A stretch of DNA of 64,000 nt from Campanula takesimana (GCA_026119855.1 JAOWBW010000766.1:62001-126000), one strand, 5' to 3'. Shown: positions 43,912 to 56,400, numbered from the stretch's first letter. A program made the numbers and translations. The notes: generated from the letters alone by a model not told the origin.

Positions 43912-45362
43912 GGGTTAATGACAATTTAGGGCTTGAACTCAAGGGGGGGGGGGGGGGCGTCTAAAAGGGGCGTCGACTTTTTTTCCCCGCTAAATCAGGG
44001 CTCAAAATCAATTTTTTGGGCAATTAGGGGCTTTCTGACGGTTTCCGTCAAAAACCACCGTTAAGTGGACATGTGCACTGCACGTGCCTTTTCACTGAGG
44101 GAAAATTGGGCAATCCCGTTTGGGTTAATGACAATTTAGGGCCTGAACTCAAGGGGGACGTCTAAAAGGGGCCTTGACTTTTTTTTCGCTAAATCAGGAC
44201 TCAAAATCATATTTTTTGCAATTAGGGGCTTTCTGACGATTTCTGTCAAAAACCATATTTTTATTTTATTTTTTGGGACTGAAAATCCTCCAAAAGGAGA
44301 GTCAAAATTGGTCAAATCTGACCAAAAAGTCAGATTTTCTCATTAGCTAACGGGCTCCAACGGCTAGTAACAGCTATAAATAATGGATAGGAGGTCAGAA
44401 AAAGGCGCTGGAACTCTGGAAGGCTTGAAATTGAGGTAAGTGACCGTTGGAACCGTTCGGTTCCACAGTTCTGGTTCCCGGTTTCGTAACCGGAGGTTCC
44501 ACAGTTCTAATATCCTTGGACCCGTATTCGAACCGGCTCTGCACGGTTCCTTGTTCGGTTCCCGGTTCCGATGGTTCCCAAGTATAGCCGGTTCTCGGTT
44601 TTTTTGGGTGTGTCTACATTGTGGAGCATATTAGTTTCATATCAGAAGAAATGAGAAGATATTTATTTTTAACAGAAAATGTTACAAAAATATTAGGTAC
44701 ATGTTTAATTACAAGTGCCTAAAATTCAATCGCTCTTTAACTAAATCCGAAAGATAAACCAAAACTAGTTAATTAATCTGCGAATGAGTGTCAAATTCTA
44801 CATGTAAAATAAAGCACTAAAAATACAATTACATAAATTCCATAATAATTAGGTAAATGAATTAGCTTTCGTCACATATATTCCCTAACTCGACTTCTTT
44901 ACTTTATAGCGTGGGTTGTGTCTTGCATTTCTACTAATCTAAACGGGATTTCCCAATTTGCCCTCAGTGAAAAGTCACGTGCAGCGCACATGTCCACTTA
45001 ACGGCGGTTTTTGATAGAAAACGTCAGAAAGCCCCTAATTGACAAAAAAATTGATTTTGAGTCCTGATTTAGTGGGAAAAAAAAGTCGAGACCCCTTTTA
45101 TACGCCCCCTTGAGTTCAGGCCCTAAATTTTCATTAACCCAAACGGGATTGCCCAATTTGCCCTCAGTGAAAAGTCACGTGCAGCGCACATGTCCACTTA
45201 ACACATGTCCACTTAACAGTGGTTTTTGAAGGAAACCGTCAGAAAGCCCCTAATTGCAAAAAAAAAAAAATTGATTTTGAGCCCTGATTTAGCAAAAAAA
45301 AAAAAAGTCGAGACCCCTTTTAGACGCCCCCTTGAGTTCAGGCCCTAAATTGTCATTAACCC
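43912..45362. mobile_element. Non-autonomous Mutator-like element with duplicated terminal inverted repeats
   Basis: A perfect 9-bp target duplication, atcttataa (43903-43911; 45363-45371), encloses 1,451 bp beginning GGGTTAATGACAATTTAGGG and ending with its inverse. Each end carries the repeat twice in tandem. The left copies start at 43912 and 44122. The right copies are 44940-45136 and 45139-45362, and the outer right copy has an extra cacatgtccacttaa duplication. The core (44270-44940) contains ggttcc/ggaacc-rich repeats but no transposase. Poly-G and poly-A runs at matching sites differ in length between copies. Confidence 0.88.
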
Positions 45363-45793
45363 ATCTTATAAACACGAAATGGTAATTGACTTTTTAATAG
45401 AACAAGTCTCCCAATTTAACTACACATCTTTTACTTCATCCCGTATTTTTTTTTCCTTTCTTGAAGTCAACATAAACCCTAATACCTAGCTAGCTACAAT
45501 TATTAAAGAAAAAAAGTAGGGTTTTTAAATTTAAGAGATTATTCTATGGCGGTAGATAGTTGGAGTAGTAGTATTAGCAGCAAGACTACTTCGTTTATAA
45601 TTTATTCATCTGTCTTTCTTCTTCTTTTCCTCTCTTGCCTTAACTCTTATTTCCATTTTCTTCCCTTCCCTACTCTTTATCTTCCACCGGCTCTGGCGAC
45701 CCACTTGTCTCCGATTCACGATGTGAGTATTCATTCATTCATTCATCTCATTTATTTGTTGTTTAATTTGTATTTTTGGCTAGATTATATTTA

Positions 45794-46034
45794 CCTCCGT
45801 CCCAAAAGATACTCTGATTATTTGATATTTGATGATCAACACAACTAACTTTGATAATCAAACATTCATGTCAGTTTGATCATCCATTTTTTTTGAAAAA
45901 TTAATATTGATAAAACAATAAGTGATAGATCAATAACAATTTTTAGAATTTTACTATGATCAATAAGTTACCATTAATATTTGGTTTTTGACATCAAAAA
46001 TCAATCTGATACTATCTTTTGGGGACAGAAGGAG
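45794..46034. mobile_element. Stowaway-type MITE in intron 1 of the GT47 pseudogene
   Basis: About 240 bp with imperfect inverted ends (cctccgtcccaaaagatact left; reversed right end ctccttctgtccccaaaaga) and TA on both sides. It sits just downstream of exon 1, as expected for a MITE tolerated in an intron. Confidence 0.78.
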
Positions 46035-46458
46035 TATTTTGAAAGGAAATGATAATGAGGATTAATCGTTTGAGTTGAAACATGAAGGAGAATTCAAGTA
46101 CTTCTAGTGTTGAAAGAATAGAAGAAGGATTGGCAGCAGATCGGCAGCGATAATGATGCAGCGGAATACAACCTAGATCAACCACAACAGAAGATCTAGC
46201 ACAAAACAGAAGGAATGAAACCTTCAACAAGCCAACAATGGCTTCTAGGGTTAAAACCCACAAAGTTGCAAAGCAAACTTTAAAATTAATTAATCAAAAA
46301 CATAGTCAAAACAAAAGTAGGAAAAGAGTATTTATACCTAACAACTAATTAAAACCCTAACCCTAACATTATTCTTTAACAAAATACCAAAAATACCAAA
46401 AATATCCTTAATTGAGTGCATAGAAAACAAAACAATCATGGCTTAAATTCTTTGGCGG

Positions 46459-46620
46459 CGCCGGGCACGGTCGTGCTTGGATACTAGCACGGTCGCGCCA
46501 ATCCAGTCAAGCAATCCCCTTTTTCACCCATTTTTTGTGAGGTCGTGCTTCCACTTTGGCGCGGCCGTGCGTAGCTTGGTCCGGTCGGGTCACTGAACTG
46601 GTCCGGGCAGATCTGCTGCC
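46459..46620. repeat. GC-rich palindrome cluster in the gypsy mini-element LTR
   Basis: Units gggcacggtcgtgc, agcacggtcgcgcc, gcgcggccgtgcg, ggtccggtcgggtc and ggtccgggcagatc lie within 160 bp. The same cluster is at 48859-49020 in the other LTR. They match the two palindrome types seen in the copia leader at 26470-26815 and the CGGCCG cluster at 9895-10027. Confidence 0.75.
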
Positions 46621-46979
46621 TGGTCTTGTACTTCGGGCTACATCATACACCCCCACTTTAAAATGATTCGTCTCCGAATCATGTACCATAAAAGAACCAC
46701 GCCGTCCGGGAGTAGGTAGCATGCACTTGGCACGATACGTCGTGTGTGTTGGCTGTCTCGCATCGCGAACCGGTGGATTTCTAAATGCATCATTCCGCTT
46801 AGCTCTCCGTGCTGTAGCAGCTAAACCAATCGCCCGAGCAGTACCTGAAATAAAGGATTTTGCAGCACACATGGAAATAATTCCTTTCCCTTTATCAACG
46901 CTAGGACGAACCCCTTTGTCTCGCAGCGGGTACAAATTAGTTTTGACCCCATTCTTCAAAACTGATAACATTAGTACGC

Positions 46980-48524
46980 CCATTGTGAGAAGAATCAACA
47001 TCATAATGCCAAGGTCGCCCAAGCAATAACTGGCACGCAATCATATCAACAACATCACAAATAGCCACATCCTTATAATTACCAATAGAAAAAGGAACGA
47101 CACATTGTTCAGTTACCTTTATTTTACCGGTAGCATTAATCCATCCCACATGATATGGAGTTGGATGTTTTTAACCTCCAGTTTTAATTTATCCACCGTC
47201 CCCCTAGCAATCAAGTTATCACAGCTCCCACTATCCACAATGACTTTTACCTTATCATCCGTTATAAGCCCAATAGTGTGAAAAATATCATGTCGGTTAG
47301 GAGGTTCATCGACTGCTGGAGTAGTCAAGGTCACTTTATTACACACAAGTGCCTCATGGTCACCCTCATCACTCTCCTCATTCGGGTCTACCCAAATTTC
47401 CGGAATGTCAACCTCAGCCTCCTTCTCTGCTAGATTAACGTTCCCCCGAGTAGGACAATTATTGGACAAATGCCCAGGTTGCCCACAACGAAAACATTTA
47501 TTACCAAAAGTATTGGCCTAAGGATTGGGATTTTGACGCCCAGTAGCAGGATTAGTACCCCTCCCCACAGGTTGATTTGGAACAGTATCCTGTTTCTCAT
47601 TAGTGGTTTTAGGCCCTGTGGACTGTCCAGTTTCAACTACTGGGGATTTAGAACTCGAAGATTGTCCAATATGAGTGGGATGATGGGACTTAAAAAGTGG
47701 GCTAGATTGGTTGTGTTCAACAGTTTTAGCACTAGATATTGCCCTATCAAGGGTTTGAACAGGATACAATTGAACTTGAAATTGAATACTAGGGCGAAGA
47801 CCATTCACATACCTCATTGTCTGTTGTGCTTCTGACTCACCCAAATCATTACGCGCAGAAAGTGTATGAAAATTGTGCGTGCACTGATCGACAGTCCGAT
47901 TGTCCTGCTTGCATACGAGGAACTTCTGATAAATTAACTGCTCAAAATCTGCAGGCAAAAATCGCTGTTTCAGAGCTATCTTCATACGCCCCCATGTGCG
48001 AATCGGTAATTTATACTGCCTTCGTGGGTTGTTATTGAACTGCTCCCACCATGCAGATGCCCCACTGCGAAGCTTGTAGGCCACATACTGCACTTTCTTC
48101 TCGTCTGGAATATTCATCAACTCAAAATACTTTTCCACCTCTGACAGCCAATCTGTAAATTCCTCCATGTCGAGTTCACCCGTGAAAAAGGGTAGATCAG
48201 CTTTAATTTTAGGAGACTGATCCACGGGTGCAGCGATAAAATCAGCTTCACCCTCCGAATCTGAATCCTCTCCTCCGGCTGGCGGATTATGGTTGTTTCG
48301 ACCGTTTCCCACAGGAACTGCATTAGCCCCTGCCCATTGCCTTCGGCGACCATCAACCTGCAAACCTCCAAAACACTAACAAGATCCGCGTGAGGAGCTG
48401 CAGCCTGTTTTTCACGCTGACGGTCTCGTGCTTCAGCTTGTTGGTGTCATTCTTCGGCTGCTCGATCCATACGATCGAGGATTGCAAGAACAGGGTCGTT
48501 GTTGTTTCCGTCGCCGTTCACCAT
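46980..48524 (-). pseudogene. Gag and aspartic protease of the gypsy mini-element
   Basis: ATG at 48522-48524 starts MVNGDGNNNDPVLAILDRMD; a stop follows near 48448. The main stretch (48363-47518) is a gypsy gag: KADLPFFTGELDMEEFTDWL, VQYVAYKLRSGASAWWEQF, MKIALKQRFLPADFEQLIYQ. TAG near 47520 replaces a probable Gln. Next come a CCHC finger, CFRCGQPGHLSNNC, and the protease active site VIVDSGSCDNLIARG (about 47230-47190). The protease C-terminal block ACQLLLGRPWHYDVDSSHNG lies near 47035-46980. A short Lys/Arg-rich tail leads to the purine tract. Confidence 0.85.
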
Positions 48525-49157
48525 CTTCTCTGGATCTCACCTTACTGATATCAATTGATGCAGCGGAATACAACCTAGATCAACCACAACCGAAGATCTA
48601 GCACAAAACAGGAGTGAAACCTTCAACAAGCCAACAATGACTTCTAGGGTTAAAACCCACAAAGTTGCAAAGCAAACTTTAAAATTAATTAATAAAAAAC
48701 ATAGTCAAAACAAAAGTAGGAAAAGAGTATTTATACCTAACAACTAATTAAAACCCTAACCCTAACATTATTCTTTAACAAAATACCAGAAATACCAAAA
48801 ATATCCTTAATTGACTGCATAGAAATCAAAAACAATCACGGCTTAAATTCTCTGGCGGCGCCGGGCACGGTCGTGCTTGGATACTAGCACGGTCGTGCCA
48901 ATCGAGTCGAGCAACTCCCCTTTTTCACCCATTTTCTGCGCGGTCGTGCTTCCACTTTGGCGCGGCCGTGCGTAGCTTGGTCCGGTCGGGTCACTGAACT
49001 AGTCCGGGTGGATCTGCTGCCTGGTCTTGTACTTCGGGCTACATCAGATAAGAAAGGCATCTAGAAGCAGGAGATATATGATGGCATCTTACAGGAATAA
49101 TATGACTACTTTTGTTCCTCGAGGATCCATTTACAGAAACCCTTATGCTTTCCATCA

Positions 49158-49634
49158 GTTAAGATCTTTTTTCCTTTCTCTTCTTTACATTCTTTAGTAT
49201 CATAGCTGTTAGTTCTGCCCCGTACAAATCTGTATCTACTGATACGCACCGTTCTAGTAAAAACCGATGCAAAATATGTTATTTGTTGTTCTGTTTTTCA
49301 TTCTTTAGTATACTCGCTCATTCATATTTTTTTTTATTCTTCGTAAGTAACAAAAATGAATACATTTATTTTGAGATAGAAATAATTAGTGGTAGGGTAA
49401 AAATTACAAAGCTTAACTAGCTGCTGCCCTCATGCTATTAAACCACATGTTCCATTTATGAAATGAATTATCGAGATGAATTTAAAGTTTGACTGACCTC
49501 GATATTTTCCAATCATCTTGGCCAACCATCTTTGAAGTGGGAGATATTAAAAAAAGTTCTTATTAAAATTGCAGAGTATATTATTTTTGATAATAATACA
49601 TAACGACTAATTAATTACATGAACAAACAAGCAG
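49158..49634 (+). other. Intron 2 of the GT47 pseudogene
   Basis: It runs from donor ca|gttaag to acceptor aacaagcag. AT-rich, with no element recognised. The next element's target duplication ggagc spans the acceptor G and the first four exon bases. Confidence 0.6.
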
Positions 49635-49638
49635 GAGC

Positions 49639-50850
49639 TGATGAATTTGGCGTAGAGAAGGATGAACAAGAAGAGATACGTCATCTTTTATTTATGAAAT
49701 AAATTTTTCTTATTCTTGACTCTTATATAAACTGATTACAAGTAAGCCCTATTTATACTACTTGTAATACCTAAGAATAAGGAAACTAACCCTATCTAGA
49801 AAACAACTTCATTTTAAACTCTACGAAGATAAACTAAAAATAACTAAAGAGGGATTATGAAAATATGGAGATAACAATCAAGTATCTCGGTTATGATAAC
49901 TGACATTTGAATCTCAACACTCCCCCTCAAATATGCGCGTGAAGGATACAAACGCCCAACTTGAAACTTAAAAAAAATCAACCATTCCAACCAGAGACCT
50001 CTGTTTTTCTGCGCCTTGTCTACAAGGTGTCTCATAATCTGTGCCGCCCCTTCACATTTTCTTACGTCCTTCGGAAGCGGTTTCTCACAGTATAGCACAT
50101 CTTTACACAACACTTACACTTGGACTTCTCTGTCTGCAGCACTGATTGTACACTTGACTGATCAACTGACCTATCAACTGGTCGCACAACTGGTTGACGG
50201 CTGCATACCGGCTGTACTGATTTGTTTCGTTCCATGCTTCGCTCGGGTTATAGCACGTTTTAGATTATCTGCCATATGCGTACTCTCACTCTCAACACGT
50301 TTGCAAGTCTCCGCAAATCCCTCTCGCCGTCTTTGCAAGCTTTACTTTATTTTTAATTCCCTTCTTCATTAAACCCTTCACCGTCGCAATGCACCGTCTT
50401 CAAACCCTTGGTTCTGAAACCCATATTTGATCTCGTTGCTGCCATCATGGTTGTGGGAAGAAGGAACAACAAAACGAAAAAACAACAAAAAAACGAAAAA
50501 AAAATATATTCAGAAACAGAGAAAAAAAACATATGCGGAAGCGATTTTGGATCATTGACACAGCTCTGATGCCATGATGAATTTGGCGTAGAGAAGGATG
50601 AACAAGAAGAGAAACTTCATCTTTTATTTATGAAATAAACTTTTCTTATTCTTGACTCTTATATAAACTGATTACAACCCTATTTATACTACTTGTAATA
50701 CCTAAGAATAAGGAAACTAACCCTATCTAGAAAACAACTTCATTTTAAACTCTACGAAGATAAACTAAAAATAACTAAAGAGGGATCATGAAAATCTAGA
50801 GATAACAATCAAGTATCTCGGGTATGATAACCGAGATTTGAATCTCAACA
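49639..50850 (-). mobile_element. TRIM-like 1.2-kb non-autonomous LTR element
   Basis: LTRs of 281 and 276 bp (49639-49919; 50575-50850) start TGATGAATTTGGCG and end GAATCTCAACA on the plus strand, with target duplication ggagc (49634-49638; 50851-50855). On the minus strand, the primer site TGGCATCAGAGC (one mismatch to iMet) follows the 5' LTR, and the purine tract attTGAGGGGGAG precedes the 3' LTR. The 655-bp interior has an A-rich leader and a short frame (MMAATRSNMGFRTKGLK, near 50450) that soon stops. No gag or pol domain was found. Confidence 0.88.
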
Positions 50851-52104
50851 GGAGCCACATAGAAATGGAGAATATGTTCAAAGTATGGTGATACAAAGTA
50901 GGAGAGCAACCAATATTTCACATTGGACCTATGAAGGACATATATTCCATCAAAGGTCAGTTCATGGACGAGCTCGAGAATGGCAAAAGCCGTTTTCTTG
51001 CCCAAAACCCCGATGAGGCCGTCATGTTCTTCCTTCCCGTGAGCATTTCCGAGATTCGACATTAACTCTACAAACCCCGTCTCGATTATAATCGTACTCG
51101 ACTTCAAAATGTTGTAAAAGATTATATGGGCATTTTTTCGAGCAAGTATCCTTATTGGAATAGAAGCAGTTGTGCGGACCATTTCTTTGTTAGCTGCTAT
51201 GATTGGGTACGTACAATCTCATTTCTTGTAACACCTGGTTGCCCTATATATATGCATATATATAATCCATCCGTCCCATTTTATGATTGAAAAATTTCCA
51301 TTTGGGTGCCTCATTTTAAACTTCAAAACTCCAAAAAGCAAAGTTTTTTATATTTTTTTATTAAGTAAGCCCCGCATGTCGTACTCACAACATATATATA
51401 ACCAAATATTTTCTTAAAGCTGGCAACTTATCTATTTCTGCAGGCACCAGATGTTTCAGCTGCCAACCCTAAACTATACAAAAATTTCGTAAGAGTCCTT
51501 TCCAATGCCAATACCTCCGAAGGTTTTGAACCACCACGAGACGTCTCCTTACCCGAAATCAATATCAGTTACAAAAGACTGGGCCCGCCCCTTCTAGGCC
51601 AAGCCCCGACCAATCGTTCAATCCTCGCCTTCTTCGCAGGTGGCCCTCACGGCCACATAAGAAACTTATTATTCCAACACTGGAAAGACAAAGACGAAAG
51701 CATACAAGTCCATAATTTACCTCCCAAAAAACCAAAGTTACTTTGACTTAATGGGGAAGACAAACTTTGGTTTGTGCCCAAGTGGGTACGAGGTAGCAAG
51801 TCCTAGAGTTGTTGAATCGATTTCTGCAGGGTGTGTCCCGGTGATTATTTCAGATAATTATGTGTTGCCGTTTAGTGATGTTCTTGACTGGAGAAAGTTT
51901 TCTGTTCATATCTCCGTGGGGGAAATAGCAGATATTAGGAAGATTTTGGAAGGCATTTCTACGGAGGAATATTTGAAGAAGCAGAAGTTTGTTATGGAGG
52001 TACAAAGGCATTTTATGGTGCATAGACCGTCTCAGCCGTTTGATTTGATGGATATGTTGTTTCATTTGATTTGGCTTAGAAGGTTGAATGTCAGATTAGT
52101 GTAG

Positions 52105-52646
52105 TAGAGAGCATTATTTTGGTTAGAATTGTGTACATATATGAAATAAGTACGTCGAAATACAAACTTCCAAAACTTTGTTGATATTGTATATATTTTG
52201 CTAGTATGAAATGATTTACGACGAACCACTCTTTATCATGATGCATTTGAAAATTTAAAGTACAAGAAGCTCTCAGTTCTCTATAGCCTTTTCTTTTATA
52301 GGAAAACATCATCTCATACATACTCGGCATCATTTTTCAGAATCCTACGCAAACATTAGTACCTAATCTGAGTATATATACTGAACAATATTTTATCTTC
52401 CTCATCTAAGAGTCTCAGAAGTCAGAAACCATCATTTGTATTTAATAGATCACAGTACTGCGTGCTACAAAGTGATGATCCAAAGAAATAATTACTCACT
52501 TCTTACCGGTTTAAGATTCTTACTTTGAGTTTGCACGCTTGAAAGAACCTGTTACACTTATGCACTTAAACAAGTAAACAGTTAGTTCACAAGAGGTCGA
52601 CTATCTTAGCAGGACAGGTCGACTATCTTGAGGTGCAGTGTGTGTT
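52105..52646. other. Downstream flank of the GT47 pseudogene
   Basis: AT-rich, no coding region. Near 52595-52640 the phrase aggtcgactatctt occurs twice. It resembles phrases inside the adjacent copia LTR, so the element boundary at 52647 may lie somewhat further left. Confidence 0.45.
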
Positions 52647-53459
52647 TGTTGAGTTATGCAGCGGAATAATGATTACGTAAATAGAAGAAATAAATGAGTA
52701 GATAATAAGTGATTAGTGTGTGAAAAAGTGTGATTAAATGAGACACAAACACAACGATGTAACGTGGTTCAGAGTATAGCAACTCTCCTACATCCACGCC
52801 TCACTGTCCTCAACAGTGAAGAAGCAATCTACTATAATCCTTTGTCAAGTAATTACAATAAATTGCAGGAAAATTCCCTCAGAACTTTCCAGCCTAATTA
52901 GCCTCACTAACTAAGCTTTGTACTTGTTGCAAAGTACAAAAAAAGAAAAAAAAGGTTCACAAATGTGAGGGTTTTGGTGATCTCTAAGATGGCTCTTATG
53001 TAGCTATGTGAGATCTATTTTAGCTTATCAATTTAGCACAGATTTATAAGTTTCAAGAGTGCTTTAAAATTGAGTTGCTTAAAAGATTTTATCAAGTTGC
53101 TAAATGGAGAGAGAAAGTGGTTTTGTCTTCAGTCATGCAGAGCTCCTTTTATAAGTCTTCACATTTATATCCGTTGAGTTCCAACGGCTAGAATGTCTTG
53201 GAAATGCCAATGTCAGTCCATTATCTTTGACTGGAACAATGCTTTTGAATAGTGTTAAGTCAGGTTTGACTTTGACCAGGGCTGCATTGGCAAGGATGTC
53301 AAGGTCTGCTATCTTGAAGGTCTGTTATCCCGACTGATGAAGATAGTGGACCTGTGATGACTTGAAGATTTCCAGCAACTTGAATATACTTCTTCATTAT
53401 ATGATTTAAGTTCTTAATTATTTGTCAAAACTCTTAGTTTAGAAACTAGGGTTCTAACA
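52647..53459 (-). repeat. 3' LTR of the Sirevirus-like element
   Basis: On the minus strand it starts TGTTAGAACCCTAGTTTCTA and ends CGCTGCATAACTCAACA (about 813 bp). It directly follows the purine tract aaaaagggggaaat (53460-53473). A partial second copy is at 54870-55289. The outer end is inferred, not confirmed by a target duplication. Confidence 0.7.
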
Positions 53460-56400
53460 ATTTCCCCCTTTTTGGGAAAAAATTAAGAAAAGAAAAAGTG
53501 AACAATCTGAAAGAATAAATCAATCTATAATTGAAACAAACAGAGTTAGTTCAAAGAGGGAGATGCAAATATTAAGTTTACATCCCAACAAAAATCAAAT
53601 GTTTAAAAATAACAAAACAAAGTTTGAGACAGAAAAACTTAGTGAAATAATGCTTCAATATTGTCCTCACTTTGCTAGCCTGGTTCAGGTTGTGCTTCTC
53701 CAAGCTCTGCTGCAGTCAAATGTCTTTCTCTTTAAAGATTCAGCAGCTAGAGTTGTTTCTTGTTGAACCTGAAGTAGTATGGCTTGTTGTTCCAAGTAAG
53801 GTTCATCCTGTGATCATACTGAATACCAAAGTTGATGAGTTGGCTCTTCTTCAGCAATTTATCCTTCGTTCCCAGATTTCTTGAGACTGTTGAGGCAGGT
53901 CTAAGTAGGATATGTCTAGAGGAGGAGTGTCCTCTTGATGGTGCTTGCTCTTGATTGGAGATTTCTTGAGGATGAGAGTATTCCCTTAGATTCTTTGATT
54001 GAGAGATGGCTTCATTGGGGTCAACTATCTTTCCTGCAAGAGTTTCTCGGACCATTTTTGTTAAGTCTTGTCTGAGTCCCTTCATTTGAGATCTGACATA
54101 ATTGCCAACTGCATTGATGTCTTCATGAGTTGCAGCTGGAAATGATGAAGGATATGAAGAAGGAATGGGAGCATGAATAAGGGGACAAGAGTACTGAAAG
54201 AAGGGCTCTTACAATAATGGTTCATTTGGAAAGATAGAGGAGCTAGGAAGAATTCCTCCAAAAAGTCTTTTGATAGCACAAATCCCATACATCTTCTCAG
54301 TGACCAACCTCCAATATATGATTTTGATGAGCTCAATGCATTTGTTAAGAACAACCCCTGATTGCATATGAAGGGTTTCATTAAGATTGGGAGATAGCCA
54401 CTGGGAGAAGAACTTTTCCCACTGAACCATTTTGCCCCTATTGAGACTGGAGGGAACAAGACTGGTCTCATGAATATAGAATTGATTTACAGAGAGTCTG
54501 AAGGTTTTCCACTCATTATGCACAAAAAAGACTCTTCCAACAAGTTCTCTAGCAGTCATTTGGAGTTGGGCTTTTGAGAAGGTCCAGAATTGACTAGAGA
54601 TAGCTGAGCTCAAAATTTCTTGAGGAAACTCACAGTTTTAAAATGAAATACCAAGAGGGAGGATAGAGGAAATAAAGAGATCAACTAGGTGTGAGATGAA
54701 CCATAGAGGGGGAGTATAGTACAGATGGATCAAATGTTTGGAGAAGAAAGGATCTGTAGAGAAATTATAAGGGCCAGGACAGATGACTTTAAAAGAAGTG
54801 TTAGTATGAATGTGTGGATCCTCAATACTAGAAGAGTGAGTGGAAGAGGATGATTGAGCAGTAGGAGGAGGTTTATAAGTTTCAAGAGTGCTTTACAATT
54901 GAGTTGCTTAAAAGCTTTTATCAAGTTGTTAAATGGCAAGAGAAAGTGGTTTTGTCTTCAGTCATGCAGAGCTCCTTTTATAGGTCTTCACATTTATATC
55001 CGTTGAGTTCCAACGGCTAGAATGTCTTGGAAATTCTATTGTCATTCGATTATCTTTGACTGGAACAGTGCTTGTGAATAGTGTTAAGTCAGGTTTGACT
55101 TTGACCAGGGGCTGAGTTGGCAAGGATGTCAAGGTATGCTATCTTGAAGGTCTGTTATCCCGACTGATGAAGATAATGGACCTGTGATGAATTGAAGATT
55201 TCTAGAAACTTGAATATACTTCTTCATTATATGATTTAAGTTCTTAATTATTTGTTAAAACTCTTAGTTTAGAAACTAGGGTTCTAACAATTTCACCCGT
55301 TTTGGGAAATAATTAATGAAAAGAAGAAGTTAACAATCTGAAAGGATATATCAATCTATAATTTAAATAAATAGAATTAGTTCAAAGAGGGAGATGCAAA
55401 GATTAAGTTTACAGCCCAACAAAAATCAAATGTTTAAAAATAACAAAACAATGTTTGAGACAGAAAAACTTAGTGAAATAATGCTTCAATATTGTCCTCA
55501 CTTTGCTAGCCTGGTTCAGGTTGTGCTTCTCCAAGCTCTGCTGCAGTCAAATGTCTTTCTCTTTAAAGATTCAGCAGCTGGAGTTGTTTCTTGTTGAACC
55601 TGAAGTAGTATGGCTTGTTGTTCCAAGTAAGGTTCATCCTGTGATCATACTGAATACCAAAGTTGATGAGTTGGATCTTCTTCAGCAATTTCTCCTTCGT
55701 TCCCAAATTTCTTGAGACTGTTGAGGCAGGTCTAAGTAGGAGATGTCTGGAGGGGGAGTGTCCTCTTGATGGTTCTTGCTCTTGATTGAAGATTTCTTGA
55801 GGATGAGAGTATTCCCTTAGATTCTTTGATTGAGAGATGGCTTCATTGGGGTCAACTATCTTTCCTGTGAGAGTTTCTTGGACCATTTTTGTTAAGTCTT
55901 CTCTGAGTCCTTTCATTTGAGATCTGACATAATTGCCAACTGCATTGATGTCTTCATGAGTTGCAGCTGGAATTGATGAAGAATATACAGAAGGAATGGG
56001 AGCAGGAATAAGGGGACAAGAGTACTGAAAGAAGGCTCTTGTAATGATGGTTCATTTGGAAAGATAGAGGAGCTGGGAAGAATTCCTCCAAAAAGTCTTT
56101 TGATAGCATAAATCCCATACATCTTCTCAGTGACCAACCTCCAATATATGATTTTGATGAGCTCAATGCATTTGGTCAGAACAACCCCTGATTGCATATG
56201 AAGGGTTTCATTAAGATTGGGAGATAGCCACTGGGAGAAGAACTTTTCCCACTGAACCATTTTTCCCCCATTGAGACTGGTCTCATGAATATAGAATTGA
56301 TTTAGAGAGAGTCTGAAGGTTTTCCACTCATTATGCACAAAAAAAATCTCTTCCAGCAAGTTCTCTAGCAGTCATTTGGAGTTAGGGTTTTGAGAAGGTC

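Larger units (their letters stand above)
46154..49046 (-). mobile_element. Gypsy mini-element with gag and protease only
   Basis: LTRs of 492 and 491 bp (46154-46645; 48556-49046), read on the plus strand, start TGATGCAGCGGAATACAACC and end GGGCTACATCA, with target duplication gataa (46149-46153; 49047-49051). On the minus strand the 5' LTR is at 48556-49046, followed by a diverged iMet-like primer site (ttgatatcag). A purine tract aaagtgggggtgta precedes the 3' LTR. Coding is gag plus protease; reverse transcriptase, RNase H and integrase are absent. The LTRs contain GC-rich palindromes. It sits in exon 2 of the GT47 pseudogene. Confidence 0.9.
45546..52104 (+). pseudogene. GT47 exostosin-like glycosyltransferase pseudogene with two exonic retroelements
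   Basis: Plant GT47 enzymes are Golgi type II membrane proteins that build cell-wall glycans. Exon 1 (45546-45722) starts MAVDSWSSS and contains a membrane anchor (FIIYSSVFLLLFLSCL), with donor gat|gtgagt. Exon 2 ends NPYAFHQ at 49157 and is split at 46153 by a gypsy mini-element. Exon 3 (49635-51206) is split after four bases by a second element and reads GPMKDIYSIKGQFMDEL and YPYWNRSSCADHFFVSC. Exon 4 (51444-52104) holds the sugar-nucleotide-binding block LCPSGYEVASPRVVESI-AGCVPVIISD. Decay: TGA after KVW and TAA after EIRH in exon 3, a frameshift in exon 2 near 46135, one in exon 4 near 51730. Splice joins CA|G-AGC (exons 2/3) and TGG|GCA (exons 3/4) keep frame. The exon 2 acceptor is uncertain. 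Confidence 0.82.

Noticed and set aside
44440..44634. Open frame with repeated GSRF-type residues in the MULE core
   Set aside because: It translates a ggttcc simple repeat and is not a credible protein.
46721..47029. Plus-strand frame of 102 codons in the gypsy mini-element
   Set aside because: It is antisense to the protease tail with no promoter or domain, so unlike the two antisense ORF cases it is treated as a shadow.
51262..51290. Stowaway-like ccatccgtcccattttatga in intron 3 of the GT47 pseudogene
   Set aside because: Only one end is visible; no opposite inverted end was found within a reasonable distance.
53563..53884. Plus-strand open frames, repeated at 55394-55715
   Set aside because: They lie opposite the env-like 3' end and recur only because of the 1.8-kb tandem duplication. 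There is no TATA box or domain.
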